A stretch of 64,000 bases of DNA from Ascarosepion bandense (GCA_037127315.1 JBBBDQ010000447.1:283501-347500), one strand, 5' to 3'; counted from the stretch's first letter, positions 26,445 to 36,681 are shown. Made by a program: numbers and translations. Notes: generated by a model from the sequence alone, not told the origin.

Positions 26445-26503
26445 TCAACAAGATCATGTGTCCTTTTAATAGAATCTACTACAAGAACACATGATCTTGT
26501 TGA
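26445..26503. repeat. Perfect 17-bp inverted repeat
   Basis: Arms TCAACAAGATCATGTGT (26445-26461) and its exact reverse complement (26487-26503) enclose a 25-base loop. It lies between the SINE and the hAT remnant. It may be a terminus of an unrecognised foldback element. Confidence 0.8.
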
Positions 26504-26539
26504 ATTTTTGCACAATTTTCTGCATTGGATACCTTCCTT

Positions 26540-27026
26540 GATAAAGTTAATTCTGAAGACATCCTCAGCCACATGAAGACAGACATCAGTAATTACCTAA
26601 ATGGCCTCTTGGAAAATTACATAAGTACTTTCCAAACGTGAATAATTCCAACAAGGAATGGGTAAGAAATTCATATCTTGTGAGTGAAGATATCATTTCT
26701 GATGAGGACTATCCAGCAAAAGAAGAATTTCTCACACTCAGGATGAACGATGCATAGAAGCTTTTGTTTGAGACCAAGTCTGGTCTAGACACCTTTTGGA
26801 TCTCTCATCTTCAGGATATACCAACACTAGCCTCTAGAGCAGTACAAATTCTCAAAGGATTTTCAACCGTTATCTATGTGAACAAGCTTTTTCTACTGTC
26901 CTTGGAATGAAGACCAAGAAACGTAGCAGACTCAACGTAGCAAACGACGCCCGAATAGTCCTTTCAGTCACAAAGCCAAGAATAAATAAACTGGCAAAGG
27001 CAATACAAGCTCAACACTCACATTAA
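26540..27026 (+). pseudogene. hAT-family transposase, C-terminal dimerisation region (ZBED-like)
   Basis: The plus strand encodes the C-terminal third of an hAT transposase of the type also domesticated as ZBED5/SCAND3-like proteins. Visible segments are DISNYLNGLLENY, EWVRNSYLVSEDI, FWISHLQDIPTLASRAVQIL, the dimerisation signature YLCEQAFSTVLGMKTKKRSR, and KPRINKLAKAIQAQHSH before a stop at 27024-27026. At least one in-frame stop (near 26755) and one frameshift (near 26860) interrupt it, and the BED finger and most catalytic sequence are absent. It is a dead transposon copy. The match to the hAT C-terminal dimerisation domain is clear by eye. Confidence 0.85.
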
Positions 27027-27222
27027 GAATCAAGGCTAGGTTACGGCTACTATACTTATGATTATTATAGATTGGTACTATTGTATTGAATAATTTCCAT
27101 TAACTTTGTCTGCTTTTGATGTATGAAAATATAGTTACTTCTTTACCTATATTACGGGTATTTGTAATATTGAAATTGTATTATGGGGTAATCACAGCAA
27201 AAAGGTTAGGAACCTATGGTCT
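27027..27222 (+). mobile_element. hAT element 3' untranslated region and terminal repeat
   Basis: Continues from the hAT stop codon to AAAGGTTAGGAACCTATGGT (ending near 27220). Its reverse complement (ACCATAGGTTCCTAACCTTT) resembles hAT-type termini with GGTTCCCAACC. A short non-autonomous relative lies at 27512-27630. Confidence 0.6.
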
Positions 27223-27227
27223 AAAAC

Positions 27228-27420
27228 TCCGGGAGGCGATCATGGCTCTCCAAATCTCCCTATGCCTTGTCGTTCTTAATACACCTTTTCTTGTTTTCCC
27301 ACTTAATCCCCGTCCTACCAGCCACTTGCTCAAGTCTATCAAGTATGTCCTGTGTTGCTTTCCCTAGTCTCTCTTCCCCTCGATCCGTTCTGTGAGGATC
27401 AAGTTCTCCAAGAAATTATT
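27228..27420 (-). mobile_element. RTE-clade LINE fragment, C-terminal/3' part
   Basis: In plus sense it parallels the better-preserved RTE fragments at 32.8 and 34.8 kb. It shares CCAGCCACTTGCTCAAGTC-like, TGCTTTCCC and ATCAAGTTCTCCAAG landmarks in the same order. No open frame is retained. Confidence 0.65.
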
Positions 27421-27511
27421 ACAAAAAAACCCAGCTGTTTTTTTCCCTGCTATTTTTTGTATTTTTTTCTTTAATACAAATTTTGATAATCGAGGCAGAT
27501 AGGTTTCACTG

Positions 27512-27630
27512 TCTAAAACCATGGTTCCCAACCCCGGAGTAAATTACGGATGTTTGTTCATTGGGGTAATGGATAATAGAGAAATGTTGTTTTGAGGTAA
27601 TCGCTGCAAAAAGTTAGGAATTTATGCACT
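27512..27630. mobile_element. Short hAT-type MITE
   Basis: The left end, TAAAACCATGGTTCCCAACC, and the right end (GCAAAAAGTTAGGAATTTATG) resemble the inverted termini of the hAT remnant 300 bp upstream. Only about 119 bp separate them and there is no coding sequence. Confidence 0.45.
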
Positions 27631-27739
27631 ACAAGGATAAAAGTGTTGGTTGTGTAATCTAAAAATTGACTTGATCCAAAGACAATTCTTTCAATATCCA
27701 GCCACAGATAAGGATATAATAGAAATGTCATAGCAGTGG

Positions 27740-27889
27740 ACTTAATAAAGGGTTCTCAGTGCGTACAGCAGCTGAAACCTCCTGAATGTGGCAATGAAAC
27801 AATGAAAATAGTTATCACAATACGACATCTCAAAAATATAGACAAATCCTGAAGAAGGTTGAAGCACACATTAGTCGAAACAACGTGAA
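27740..27889. repeat. Diverged repeat split by the Helitron, left part
   Basis: Text of the type GTACAGCAGCTGAAAC, ATATAGACAAATCCTGAAGA and GTCGAAAC recurs right of the Helitron (28909-29190). The mobile element appears to have landed inside a pre-existing tandem or tail repeat. A GAAGA...CGAAAC pattern is common near Penelope-type element ends, but this is weak evidence. Confidence 0.5.
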
Positions 27890-28547
27890 TCTAAACTTAT
27901 TTATAAATGGAACTTTGTCTGTGTGTGTCTGTGTGTGTGCGTGTCCGTTACCTATAGACTGCAAAACGGCTGAACCGATTTTCTTGAAAATTTACACAGT
28001 TGTACTATAAGCATTTGCGAGTGTTCTCAGCTAGGTTTTGTGTCGAGATACACCCGATAAATATCGAAAATCGATAATCGAAAAAATCGGGTTATGGAAG
28101 GAGTGGTCTGATTTTAATCAAATTTGATGCACTCATAGACAAAGATATAAGAAAAGATATTCAGAAGTTTCAAGATTGCAGTTCTTACAATAGTGCAGAA
28201 AATCGATATATATATATATATAATATATATATAAGGGAAGATGTTTGTGTGTGCGTCTGTTTATCTGCCTGTATGTCTGTATTTTTTCAGCCCTTTTATT
28301 TTAGTTTTTGCTTAGGGTTTGGCTCTAAGTAGGTATAATTGTAGTTCTTAGTCTCAGCGATGATGCCATTTGCTCAGAGGACTTATTTAGCCTTCAAAAT
28401 TCAGTTTACGACGAAAAAAACTTATTTGTTATCGATACCAGGAAATCAAAATTTGACTTACATTCATTCATTTTTCTTTCAGTCTACGGTTTCGCTTTAA
28501 CTGGAAACAACTATTGCTGTTTAGTCTTTCGTGCCAACGTCTAAAGA

Positions 28548-28591
<44 letters not shown>

Positions 28592-28722
28592 TAGGTGCGA
28601 TTGGTAAATTGTCGCAATTATTTTGCTATTTCAAATATTCTTTAGGCTGAGTCTGAGCTCCAAGACCATGGATTAGTTTTAAAGTTTTCATTACACCTGA
28701 GCAACGCCGGGCTATACTGCTA

Positions 28723-28723
<1 letters not shown>
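27890..28723 (+). mobile_element. Helitron-like non-autonomous element, copy 2
   Basis: Starts TCTAAACTTATTTATAAATG and ends with a CCGGG-containing hairpin then CTAG (28720-28723). The flanks are A on the left and T on the right, as expected. It aligns along its whole length with the inverted copy at 650-1387. This copy has gained an (AT)n tract plus a segment (CTAGGTGCGATTGGTAAATT) near 28540-28650, just upstream of its 3' hairpin. Confidence 0.8.
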
Positions 28724-28776
<53 letters not shown>

Positions 28777-28908
28777 TAGGTGCGATTGGTAAATAGTCGC
28801 AATTATTTTATTATTTCAAAAATTCTTTAAGCTGAGTCTGAGCTCCAAGATCATGGATTAGTTTTTAAGTTTTTATTACACCCGAGCAACACCGGGCTAT
28901 ACTGCTAG
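28724..28908 (+). mobile_element. Tandem second Helitron 3' end
   Basis: An (AT)n tract, then CTAGGTGCGATTGGTAAATA and a second copy of the terminal segment ending in a hairpin and CTAG at 28905-28908. It repeats the last about 180 bp of the preceding element. Confidence 0.75.
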
Positions 28909-29190
28909 TATAATAATAAATACGAAAAAAACAGTCCAAACAATACAAACAATGTAAATAATTAAAATACTTCATCTCAGAAATATAGACATTTCCTGAA
29001 GATAGCCGTGAATATGGTAATAAATTCGAGACAATAGTCTGAACAGTGTAAATAGTATCAATAGTTACAAGATCTCATCACAGAAATATAGAATTTCATG
29101 AAGATGGCCGAGGCGTACAGCAACTAAAACGTTGTGAATATGGCAATAAAGTGGAGAAAAATAGTCCAGACGATATAAATAATCGTAATA
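28909..29190. repeat. Diverged repeat split by the Helitron, right part
   Basis: At least two diverged copies of a unit with CTCAGAAATATAGACATTTC and GTGAATATGGTAATAAA-like text, matching the segment left of the Helitron. Confidence 0.5.
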
Positions 29191-29354
29191 TTTGTAGATA
29201 TTCTATATATTTTCAGTAGATAAAGCACCGTTACCCCTTATCGTTTTTTGTCTAGCTTATGTTCAATATCGTTGTATCGCCGAGGTGGCAGAACGATACC
29301 CGATAATGGCCAATGAGGTATCTGCAACACAATATCCATTTAATGGATATTAAG
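29191..29354. other. Short spacer
   Basis: Nothing recognisable. The last 11 bases (29344-29354) are the left target-site duplication of the following SINE. Confidence 0.5.
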
Positions 29355-29739
29355 TTGGTTGGTTGGTTATTTTGTTTTTATGGCTAATCAACCTCGATGG
29401 GTTATTTATTGCCAACTAATTTTTTTTTAATTATTTATTGCTGGTAATACCTTTTTCTTTCAACAATTTATTGTTGTTTTATATAAGTTTTTGTGTCTAG
29501 TAATACATTTTTCTTGGCGAGTATCAAGCTTCATTGGGATTTGTTTTTAAGGGCAGGGTCCCCAAGTCCTACCCTTGTTATTTAACCCATAACTGGGGGA
29601 TGGAACGGATTAATACCTTTCCCAAGGGTACCAGTGCTTAAGTGAATGCAGGGTATTCAACTGGAATTCGAACTCGGCTCACCGATTTCACTTTCCGAGT
29701 CGATATCCACTGAACCACGATGCACATCCGTCACTAAAC

Positions 29740-29855
29740 GCTTACTGTACCTGGTATTCCCAAGCGGTTACCCATCTAAGTAGTGACCAGACTCAACGTT
29801 GCTTAACTTCGGTGATCGAGAGACGAACGGTGTATTCAACGTGATATGGCCGTAA
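29740..29855 (-). pseudogene. 5S rRNA-derived SINE head (inner copy)
   Basis: Reverse-complement text tracks 5S rRNA throughout: a GGCCATATCAC start, AAGTTAAGCAACG (A-box), GGTCACTACTTAGATGGGT and CCGCTTGGGAATACC (C-box). It is a promoter module inside the SINE and not a functional rRNA gene. Confidence 0.85.
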
Positions 29856-29864
29856 GTACGCACA

Positions 29865-29985
29865 TCCGTCGCTATACGCTTATAGCACTTGGTATTCCCA
29901 AGCGGCCACCCATCTAAGTACTGACCGGGCTCAGCGTTGCTTAACTTCGGCGATCGAGCAACAAACGGTGTATTCAACGTGATTG
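29865..29985 (-). pseudogene. 5S rRNA-derived SINE head (outer copy)
   Basis: As the inner copy, with GGTCAGTACTTAGATGGGT and GCTTGGGAATACCAAGTGCT retained. Slightly closer to a canonical 5S in the C-box region. Confidence 0.85.
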
Positions 29986-29999
29986 GCCTGGACATTAAG

Positions 30000-30480
30000 T
30001 GCAGCCAAAGACAAACACAAATGAGATATAACAAAAATAATTTGAAAACGAAGAGAAGTTCAGTTGTTAGAGCAAAAGAAATCACAGTCCGATAATAATT
30101 GTCAATGATGCTTCGAGGTATCAACCACCTAACCACATGGACAGATGCCCGACGTAGATACAGCACAAGGCTAATTAACGCTGCTAAACTCTAGCCCGTA
30201 AGCCCGGACAAAAACTCTTGCGTGCTTTTCCCAAGACGGAGACTCTACCCTTCGACGGAGCCCCGTCGGTGTTCCTCTTCGCCCGAAGGGAACGTCCGAC
30301 AGGTTGAACGAACGCTGCACGTAGTCGTTACACTCAAACTGTCAATGACAGTCCGAAATCCTGACTGCTTTTATTTATATAGATATTTTGGTCCACTGAG
30401 CATTCAATCTTTGAGAGGGCTACAGGGGTATCAGCAGCTCTACAACAAATATAATTTTTAAATGCTTTATTTTAACAGTT
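30000..30480. other. Unassigned, locally GC-richer stretch
   Basis: A segment near 30190-30350 is richer in G+C than its surroundings and holds a 79-codon plus frame with no family signature. It could be LTR or UTR sequence of an unrecognised element. Confidence 0.35.
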
Positions 30481-30489
30481 CATTTTATT

Positions 30490-30492
<3 letters not shown>

Positions 30493-30527
<35 letters not shown>

Positions 30528-30547
30528 TACTACTACTACTACTACTA
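30493..30547. repeat. (TTA)n-(CTA)n microsatellite
   Basis: A trinucleotide run that switches from TTA to CTA near 30526. Confidence 0.9.
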
Positions 30548-30902
30548 AAGTAACAGTAGTAAAAGTAAATTTTCTTTTAATCATTATTTGATGAAGAATT
30601 GTCAACAATTATTTTTATTTTTGTATTATCATTTTTCCTGTTAATTTCTACTACCATAATTCTGTTGGTGATATTATTAGCTGTGATAGCATCTATTACA
30701 TGTATAACTATTAGTATTGATAAGCATTATACTTTTCTGAATAGTACACCCTTTATTTTGTTTTCAATTGCTTTATTTCTAATTTTGGGATTCGTTCGAA
30801 ATGAAATAAAAAATGTCAGTATTTTCTGCATAACATATATTTAGGTTTGCCCCAGAGTTTTCTGCTCATCCATGCTTATAGTTGCAACTCTTGCAATCGC
30901 AT

Positions 30903-30903
30903 A

Positions 30904-30979
<76 letters not shown>

Positions 30980-30990
30980 CAGTTTGTTGA

Positions 30991-31055
<65 letters not shown>

Positions 31056-31066
31056 CAGTCTGTTGA

Positions 31067-31107
<41 letters not shown>

Positions 31108-31118
31108 CAGTCTGTTGA

Positions 31119-31155
<37 letters not shown>

Positions 31156-31170
31156 GTCTCAGTCTGTTCA

Positions 31171-31223
<53 letters not shown>

Positions 31224-31234
31224 CAGTTTGTTCA

Positions 31235-31284
<50 letters not shown>

Positions 31285-31330
31285 AGTCTGTTCATATATA
31301 TCTATCTATCTATCTATCTAATTCTGTTCA

Positions 31331-31363
<33 letters not shown>

Positions 31364-31374
31364 CAGTTTGTTCA

Positions 31375-31423
<49 letters not shown>

Positions 31424-31434
31424 CAGTCTGTTCA

Positions 31435-31495
<61 letters not shown>

Positions 31496-31497
31496 CA
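30903..31497. repeat. (ATCT)n tetranucleotide array, about 600 bp
   Basis: Long ATCT runs punctuated by a recurring CAGTCTGTTCATAT-type or CAGTTTGTTGATAT-type interruption every 45-110 bp. The frames of Tyr-Leu-Ser-Ile repeats it produces are artefacts. Confidence 0.95.
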
Positions 31498-31499
31498 AA

Positions 31500-31809
31500 C
31501 TTTTCATATCTAAGTCCCGGCCAAAGGCGAATTGATGCGTCCAGCCACTAGTGACAGTCTGATTCAAATTTGAATGCAATCTTCATCTAAATGAATGTTG
31601 CAATTCAAGATGACCTGAAGAATGAATTCAGACATAAAACAGACTGTCGCCGTTCGGTGTTTATTTCTGTTTTCATATTTACGATATCTTATAGCGAGAT
31701 ATACACAGTTTAAAATATTTAAAAAATATACAGTTTAAAATGAAAAAAATTGAGCGCCTATTTCAAAGACGCTGGAAGTTATAAAAATGTAGCATTAAAT
31801 AAAAGAATT
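31500..31809. other. Spacer between microsatellites
   Basis: No gene or repeat recognised. Confidence 0.4.
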
Positions 31810-32488
31810 GTGCGTGTGTGTGTGTATGTGTGTGTGTATGTGTGTGTGTGTATGTGTGCGTGTGTATGTGTGTGTATGTGTGTGCGTGTGTATGTGTGTG
31901 TGTATGTGTGTGTATGTGTGTATGTGTGTGTATGTGTGTGTGTATGTGTGTGTATGTGTGCGTGTGTATGCGTGTGTATGTGTGTGTGTGTATGTGTGTG
32001 TATGTGTGTGTATGTGTGTGTGTATGTGTGTGTGTATGTGTGTGTATGTGTGTGTGTATGTGTGTGTGTATGTGTGGGTATGTGTGTATATATATGTGTG
32101 TGTGTGTATGTGTGTATGCATGTGTGTATATATATATGTGTGTGTGTATGTGTGTGTATGTGTGTGTATGTGTGTATGTGTGTGTTTGTATGTGTGTATG
32201 CATGTGTGTATGTGTGTGTATATATATGTGTGTGTGTGTGTATGTATGTGTGTGTGTATGTGTGTGTGTATGTGTGTGTATGTGTGTGTGTGTATGTGTG
32301 TGTTTGTATGTGTGTGTATGTGTGTATGCATGTGTGTATGTGCGTGTATATATATGTGTGTGTGTGTATGCATGTGTGTATGTGTGTGTATATATATGTG
32401 TGTGTGTGTGTGTGTATGTGTGTGTGTGTATGTGTGTGTGTATGTGTGTGTATGTGTGTGTTTGTATGTGTGTGTATGTGTGTATGCA

Positions 32489-32549
<61 letters not shown>
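31810..32549. repeat. (GT)n array with regular ATG interruptions, about 740 bp
   Basis: TGTGTGTATG-type units dominate, with TATATA islands near 32089, 32126, 32220, 32348 and 32391, and a pure GT run at the right end. Purine-pyrimidine alternation is almost continuous. It is open in several frames on both strands only because of its composition. Confidence 0.95.
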
Positions 32550-32550
<1 letters not shown>

Positions 32551-32774
32551 GCCAGAAATTTGAATATAGACCATATCGGGAGGTAGGTAGCTCTCCGTGT
32601 GGATCGAACTTAACACTCAGTATTAATACTCAACCACATTAGATAAACTACCGCTAATGATACTCCGGGGTTCCAAACAATCTAATTTCCCTCTGGGGTA
32701 CTGATATGCAAATATGCTGACAGAAAATATGTCCATAAAATCAGTATTTAGATACATTTCCATTAAAAGATCTT
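32550..32774. other. Short spacer
   Basis: No gene or repeat recognised. Confidence 0.4.
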
Positions 32775-33256
32775 AAAACCGACTACATCTTTTATGTGCC
32801 ATGTCCTTTTAGGACGTAGTCGATCATGGTTTTCCACATCTCCTTTTCCTTGGTGTCTCTTAGCACGCTTTCTCCTGTTACACCATGCAACCCTCGTACC
32901 GTCATCCACTTGATTAACTCCTTCAAATATGTTATCCGTTGCTTTCCCCTGTGTATTTTTCCCTCTATATGGCCTGTCAGTATCAGGTTCTCCAAGCCCT
33001 CCTTCCTCATTGCATGTCCTAGGAACTTTAGTTGTCTCTTCCTGATGATCCTTTTCGTCTCCATCCTTTCCAAAACCTTGTCATTTCTCACATGCTCGAT
33101 CCATGATATCCGCAGCATCCTTCTGTAGAGCCACATGTCAATGGTTTCAGGTTTTTCCTTTATCTTCGAAGATATTGTCCAACATTCACTGCCATATTGA
33201 AAAACCGACATCACATAGCAATCCAGTAATGAAAAAATAAACAAGTCAGACCCCAT
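32775..33256 (-). pseudogene. RTE-clade LINE reverse transcriptase, C-terminal fragment
   Basis: A 154-codon minus frame (33256-32792) carries the C-terminal signature of RTE/BovB-type retrotransposon proteins. In order: YGSECWTISSKIKEKPETID, WLYRRMLRISWIEHVRNDKV, RQLKFLGHAMRKEGLENLIL, and GKIHRGKQRITYLKELI. The reverse-transcriptase active site and endonuclease are missing. A short 3' UTR follows to about 32775. The frame is open through its whole length, suggesting a fairly recent 5'-truncated insertion. The RTE assignment rests on the LRISW and GK(I/R)xRGKQR motifs. Confidence 0.85.
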
Positions 33257-34784
33257 ATATTCGAAGAGGCTAACTTCTCAACGTTTTCAAAATGAAGAGT
33301 ATTACGAACGAAATTGGTAACCCTAACGCTAAACATGTCATCACCTGCTTCTTCGTTTTCGATTAAAGCCTTTATCCATTCATCACTAAAACAGCAAGTC
33401 TTCCGTAAATGACCCCAAATGAATGCCTTTATATAATTTTCACGAGCCTGTAGCTGAAAGGATTTCTACACTGTCGGTGATATTAAGTGTTAAACCGTTA
33501 CGTTCTCACCTCTTTCTGGTTTTCATCCAAGACTTGAAAACGCAGCTGTGAACCGAAAATATCGCTTTTGTTCGACGAAATTCTTGTATCGTCGACGGAT
33601 CTCCACAGCCTCAGTTTTTAGCTTCAATGCTTAACAAATTTTCGTGTCCTGTCGAGCTTCTCAGCATAGACAGCCGCTTCATTACCGCCATCGATAAACG
33701 CCGCTCGGGAAGAAAAGAAACTGATAGACGAACCAACAGCGGGAGAAATCTTTCATTCCAATGACTATGATCGGTAAGTCGCTTAAGATAACACACTTAT
33801 ACGAGGAACTAAACGCCGTTATAGAAAACTGCTCAGGTACATTAGTAAGATTTCAACACCTACAGAGCCCTTCTTTTAGGTATACTGTAACTAAACTGAG
33901 TGAAATATAATTAAAATATCTTTCATGAGAGAGAGAGAGAAAGGGCGCATCATATTTTGTGATCGGTTGGCACAAGGCAAACGCGCTGAAAACTCGATTA
34001 CGATAACGTGATTTTGTGCTGGAACAGCCATCACAAGGCTTTGGTTAATCCGTGGAATAATTTTCAGAAAGTTTCGAAATATTGTTGACACCGCATTCCC
34101 AGAAAGATAACATCAAAATATCCATTTCCTTTTTCTACAGAGTTTCAGTCACTCGTCTTCGGTTCATCCATCGAATTGTTTTCTGACATATTCTAAATAT
34201 TGTTGAGATCACCTCACCTGACACATTACATCAAAGAATAATTTTTCTTTTGTTTTCACAGCTTCACTCATATGCCTTAGATAAATCTATGGTATCATTT
34301 TCAGACAACTTACATAAACACGGCTTTTCAAATTATTAACGACGTGACTCTTTTCTATTCTATTCAAAATTACTGATTGGGATTTAACGAAATTATCTGA
34401 GAGGGGGGACAACATAGATATACACCTAATCCTTAAAATTATCAGCTTGTAGAAAAAGGAACAGAAGTTACGGTCATTTACTTAATTTACTTAAATTGTG
34501 AATGTGTCAAATTATTAGTGAGGGGTAATAAAAGACTTTGCAAAAAGAAAATAACGCTTTAATTGTTTCAATTACAGATTTTCATGGATTCATACAGTAA
34601 CTAAGATGAAATTAAATCGAAATAAAAAATTAAACAGTGATTAAAACAGTTGATTTAGTTGATATGAGAAATGGGATCCTTTTTTTTAAATGACTTCCAA
34701 AAGCTCTGGTCTATCGAACATGCCAATCTATGGATATCCTCTGATGCAATTTTAGGTTACACGTTGACTATTTTCTGCCATAGG
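33257..34784. other. Mostly unassigned sequence
   Basis: No gene seen. Between about 34010 and 34310, three diverged units of about 120 bp recur, sharing ATTTTCAGA and ATATTGTTGA landmarks. Elsewhere the sequence looks unique. Confidence 0.4.
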
Positions 34785-35215
34785 TCATCTTCTTCTTATT
34801 CTATGTGCCCTGTCCCTTCAGGACCTAGGCGACCATGGCTTTCCACGTTTCCCTATCCCTGGTGGCTCTGAGCACTCCTTCTCCTGTTACACTATGCAAC
34901 CCTCGTTCCGTCATCCACCTGATTAGGTCCTTGAAATATGTTATCCGTTGCTTTCCCCTGTCTCTCCTTCTCTCTATCTGGCCTGTTAGTATCAGGTTCT
35001 CCAAGTTCTCCTTCCTCATTGCGTTGCCCAGGAACTTCAGCTGTCTCTTCCTGATACACAATATTAATTTCATTTTTGTTTCCATCATTTCCAAGATCTC
35101 ATCATTGCTAACATGCTCGAACCATGAGATTCGCAGCATCCTTCTGTAGAACCACATTTCAGTTGCTTCAAGTTTTTCCTTTGATAGCATTTTCCAGCAT
35201 TCACTGCCATATTAA
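34785..35215 (-). pseudogene. RTE-clade LINE reverse transcriptase, C-terminal fragment 2
   Basis: A 121-codon minus frame (35190-34825) holds MWFYRRMLRISWFEHVSNDE, RQLKFLGNAMRKENLENLIL and GQIERRRDRGKQRITYFKDL, then GVLRATRDRETWKA. It matches the 32.8 kb fragment with different substitutions. A small insertion after METKMK (ILC) separates the two. Upstream, the aromatic YGSECW segment is disrupted by a frameshift near 35200. The CR1/L2-like fragment at 35228 abuts its truncated 5' side. Confidence 0.85.
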
Positions 35216-35227
35216 AGGACGGCATTC

Positions 35228-35678
35228 ATTTTTATAAACTTCATGGCTTCTGCTCCGATGAACTTAGATCACTGATGCCCCCTAAATACGAATTTGAACG
35301 AGATACTAGATTAGCAACTAGATCCCACCCTTTTACAGTGAAACCTATAAAATGCAACCGTAACTTCTACTCCAACAGTTTCTTTCCTCGCACTTCCCGA
35401 CTGTGGAATTCCCTTCCACACGATTGCTTCCCCGACGGCTACAATCTCCAGGAGTTTAAATGTAAGGTCAATAGACACCTCCTAACACACTAACCTGCTC
35501 CTATTCTATCACTCTTCCCATCTGCCCAACCCTCATCCTCGATATCCTTACTCATCTGTCACCTTCCTCCTGACATTCCCTATGTCTAACCACTCCTTCT
35601 CTTTACCTTCCCCTATGTAGCCCCATGCGCAATAGTGGCAGTGGAATGCCTTGCTTGGGGGTGAGATGATTAAAAAAA
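35228..35678 (+). mobile_element. CR1/L2-like LINE, 5'-truncated copy (plus)
   Basis: C-terminal coding to a stop at 35491-35493 is followed by a 185-bp UTR. That UTR ends in CTTGCTTGGGGGTGAGATGATTA plus A's, the family's 3' signature. Protein landmarks are TRLATRSHPFTV, RTSRLWNSLPHDCFPDGYNL and KCKVNRHLL. The left edge meets the RTE fragment directly. The right edge abuts Tc1-like transposase sequence. Confidence 0.8.
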
Positions 35679-35689
35679 TGTCGCTTCAG

Positions 35690-36216
35690 AATGCCACATA
35701 AGTTTTTAATCTGGAGAATGGACCGGCCAATTCTTCTTTCGAGGTTCAAAAAGCCTAATTTTTGCAGCTACCTGGCAGTTTTATGCGCTAAATGGGGAAA
35801 AAAGCATTGTCTTGCATAAATACGATGGTTTTCCTGGAGTTAATTTTGCACCGCAGGCACACTCAACGGACCAAAAATAATAGCTCCAATAGAACAATCC
35901 CAACTCATACTTCCTCCTGTTTGTTTTTGTGTCAGGCGTTGATGAAGACCTCGTCTATTTACGATCCTACTTTTGCTCCAACCATCAGGCCCATCAAGTG
36001 TTGCACTACTTTCATGTGTGCACAGATTCTTCAAGAAAAATCCCTTTGCTTATTTCACACGCATTTGTATGCGAACTTTTAGTAAAGCTCTGTAATTTGC
36101 TTGAAGCATTGTGTAAAATAGGTATATGGTTATGTCTTGAAGGCTGTCACAATGCGTTGAGTAAAATAAAGAAAGGTAAAGAAATTTTGGGGTATTACCT
36201 CTTTATTAAACATTAA
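35690..36216 (-). pseudogene. Tc1/mariner-superfamily transposase remnant
   Basis: Minus-strand translation, allowing frameshifts, shows the ordered signatures of a Tc1-like DDE transposase. They are LDGPDGWS (after the first catalytic-region strand), RRGLHQRLTQKQTGGSMSWD and IIFGPLSV, then TIVFMQDNAFF (the QDNA second-Asp motif), LQKLGFLNLE, and IKNLCGILKR at the C-terminal end (compare the usual IENLWxxLK). Two or more frameshifts and stops break it. The SPDLNP segment is damaged, and the N-terminal DNA-binding part is not recognisable. It is distinct from the mariner at 6.4 kb. Confidence 0.75.
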
Positions 36217-36641
36217 TATTTCGAGATCAAAATCTCATCTTCATAATGGCAGAGAAGCGTGTGTCTGTCCGAGTGTGTTCCTGGCCTTTCAAAGAATTGT
36301 CATTCCTGGCTGGCTGGCTGCTGCTGCTTCTGTCATTAATTTTACTGTGTGTTTATGTATGTGTGTGTGTTTGTGTGTGCGTGTGTGTATGTGTGTGTGT
36401 TTATGGTAGATGTGTGATTTATATTTGGGGCCGTTTTTGGTCTGATGATATCAGTCTGCTTTAATGTGTAGTTTATCTACGTGTGACCTGACCGTTAGTT
36501 TAACTTTTGACCGAGTTGAAGAGGATCTATTTCATTACTGTTGTTTTATCTATCGGCTTTATCTGATGGTGTGTTCGTGTCCGTGACTGTGTCATGTGTG
36601 CGTATATATGTGCGCGTAGTTCTTGTAATTTATTCTACTTT

Positions 36642-36681
<40 letters not shown>

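Larger units (their letters stand above)
29355..29988 (-). mobile_element. Composite SINE with two tandem 5S heads (5S-5S-tRNA)
   Basis: Read minus: a first 5S-like head (about 29988-29860), a second complete 5S-like head (about 29855-29740), the tRNA-like part with box A and a GTTCGAATTCC box B, the central domain, and a tail ending in CCAA repeats. Both heads keep the A-box-like AAGTTAAGCAACG and the C-box region ACTTAGATGGGT. The whole is flanked by 11-bp duplications, TGGATATTAAG (29344-29354) and TGGACATTAAG (29989-29999), with one mismatch. The dimeric head therefore inserted as one transcript. The second head joins just after the first nine bases of the tRNA part (GGATGTGCG), as if a 5S unit had been duplicated with its linker. 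Confidence 0.9.

Noticed and set aside
30882..31551. Tyr-Leu-Ser-Ile repeat frames up to 162 codons
   Set aside because: Artefact of the (ATCT)n array.
31750..32616. Long open frames on both strands (Cys-Val and His-Thr repeats)
   Set aside because: Compositional artefact of the (GT)n microsatellite.
32826..33128. 100-codon plus-strand frame, and a similar one at 34835-35149
   Set aside because: Antisense shadows of the RTE-clade reverse-transcriptase fragments.
35792..36216. Two overlapping plus-strand frames of about 95 codons
   Set aside because: Shadows of the minus-strand Tc1-like transposase remnant, which carries the recognisable motifs.
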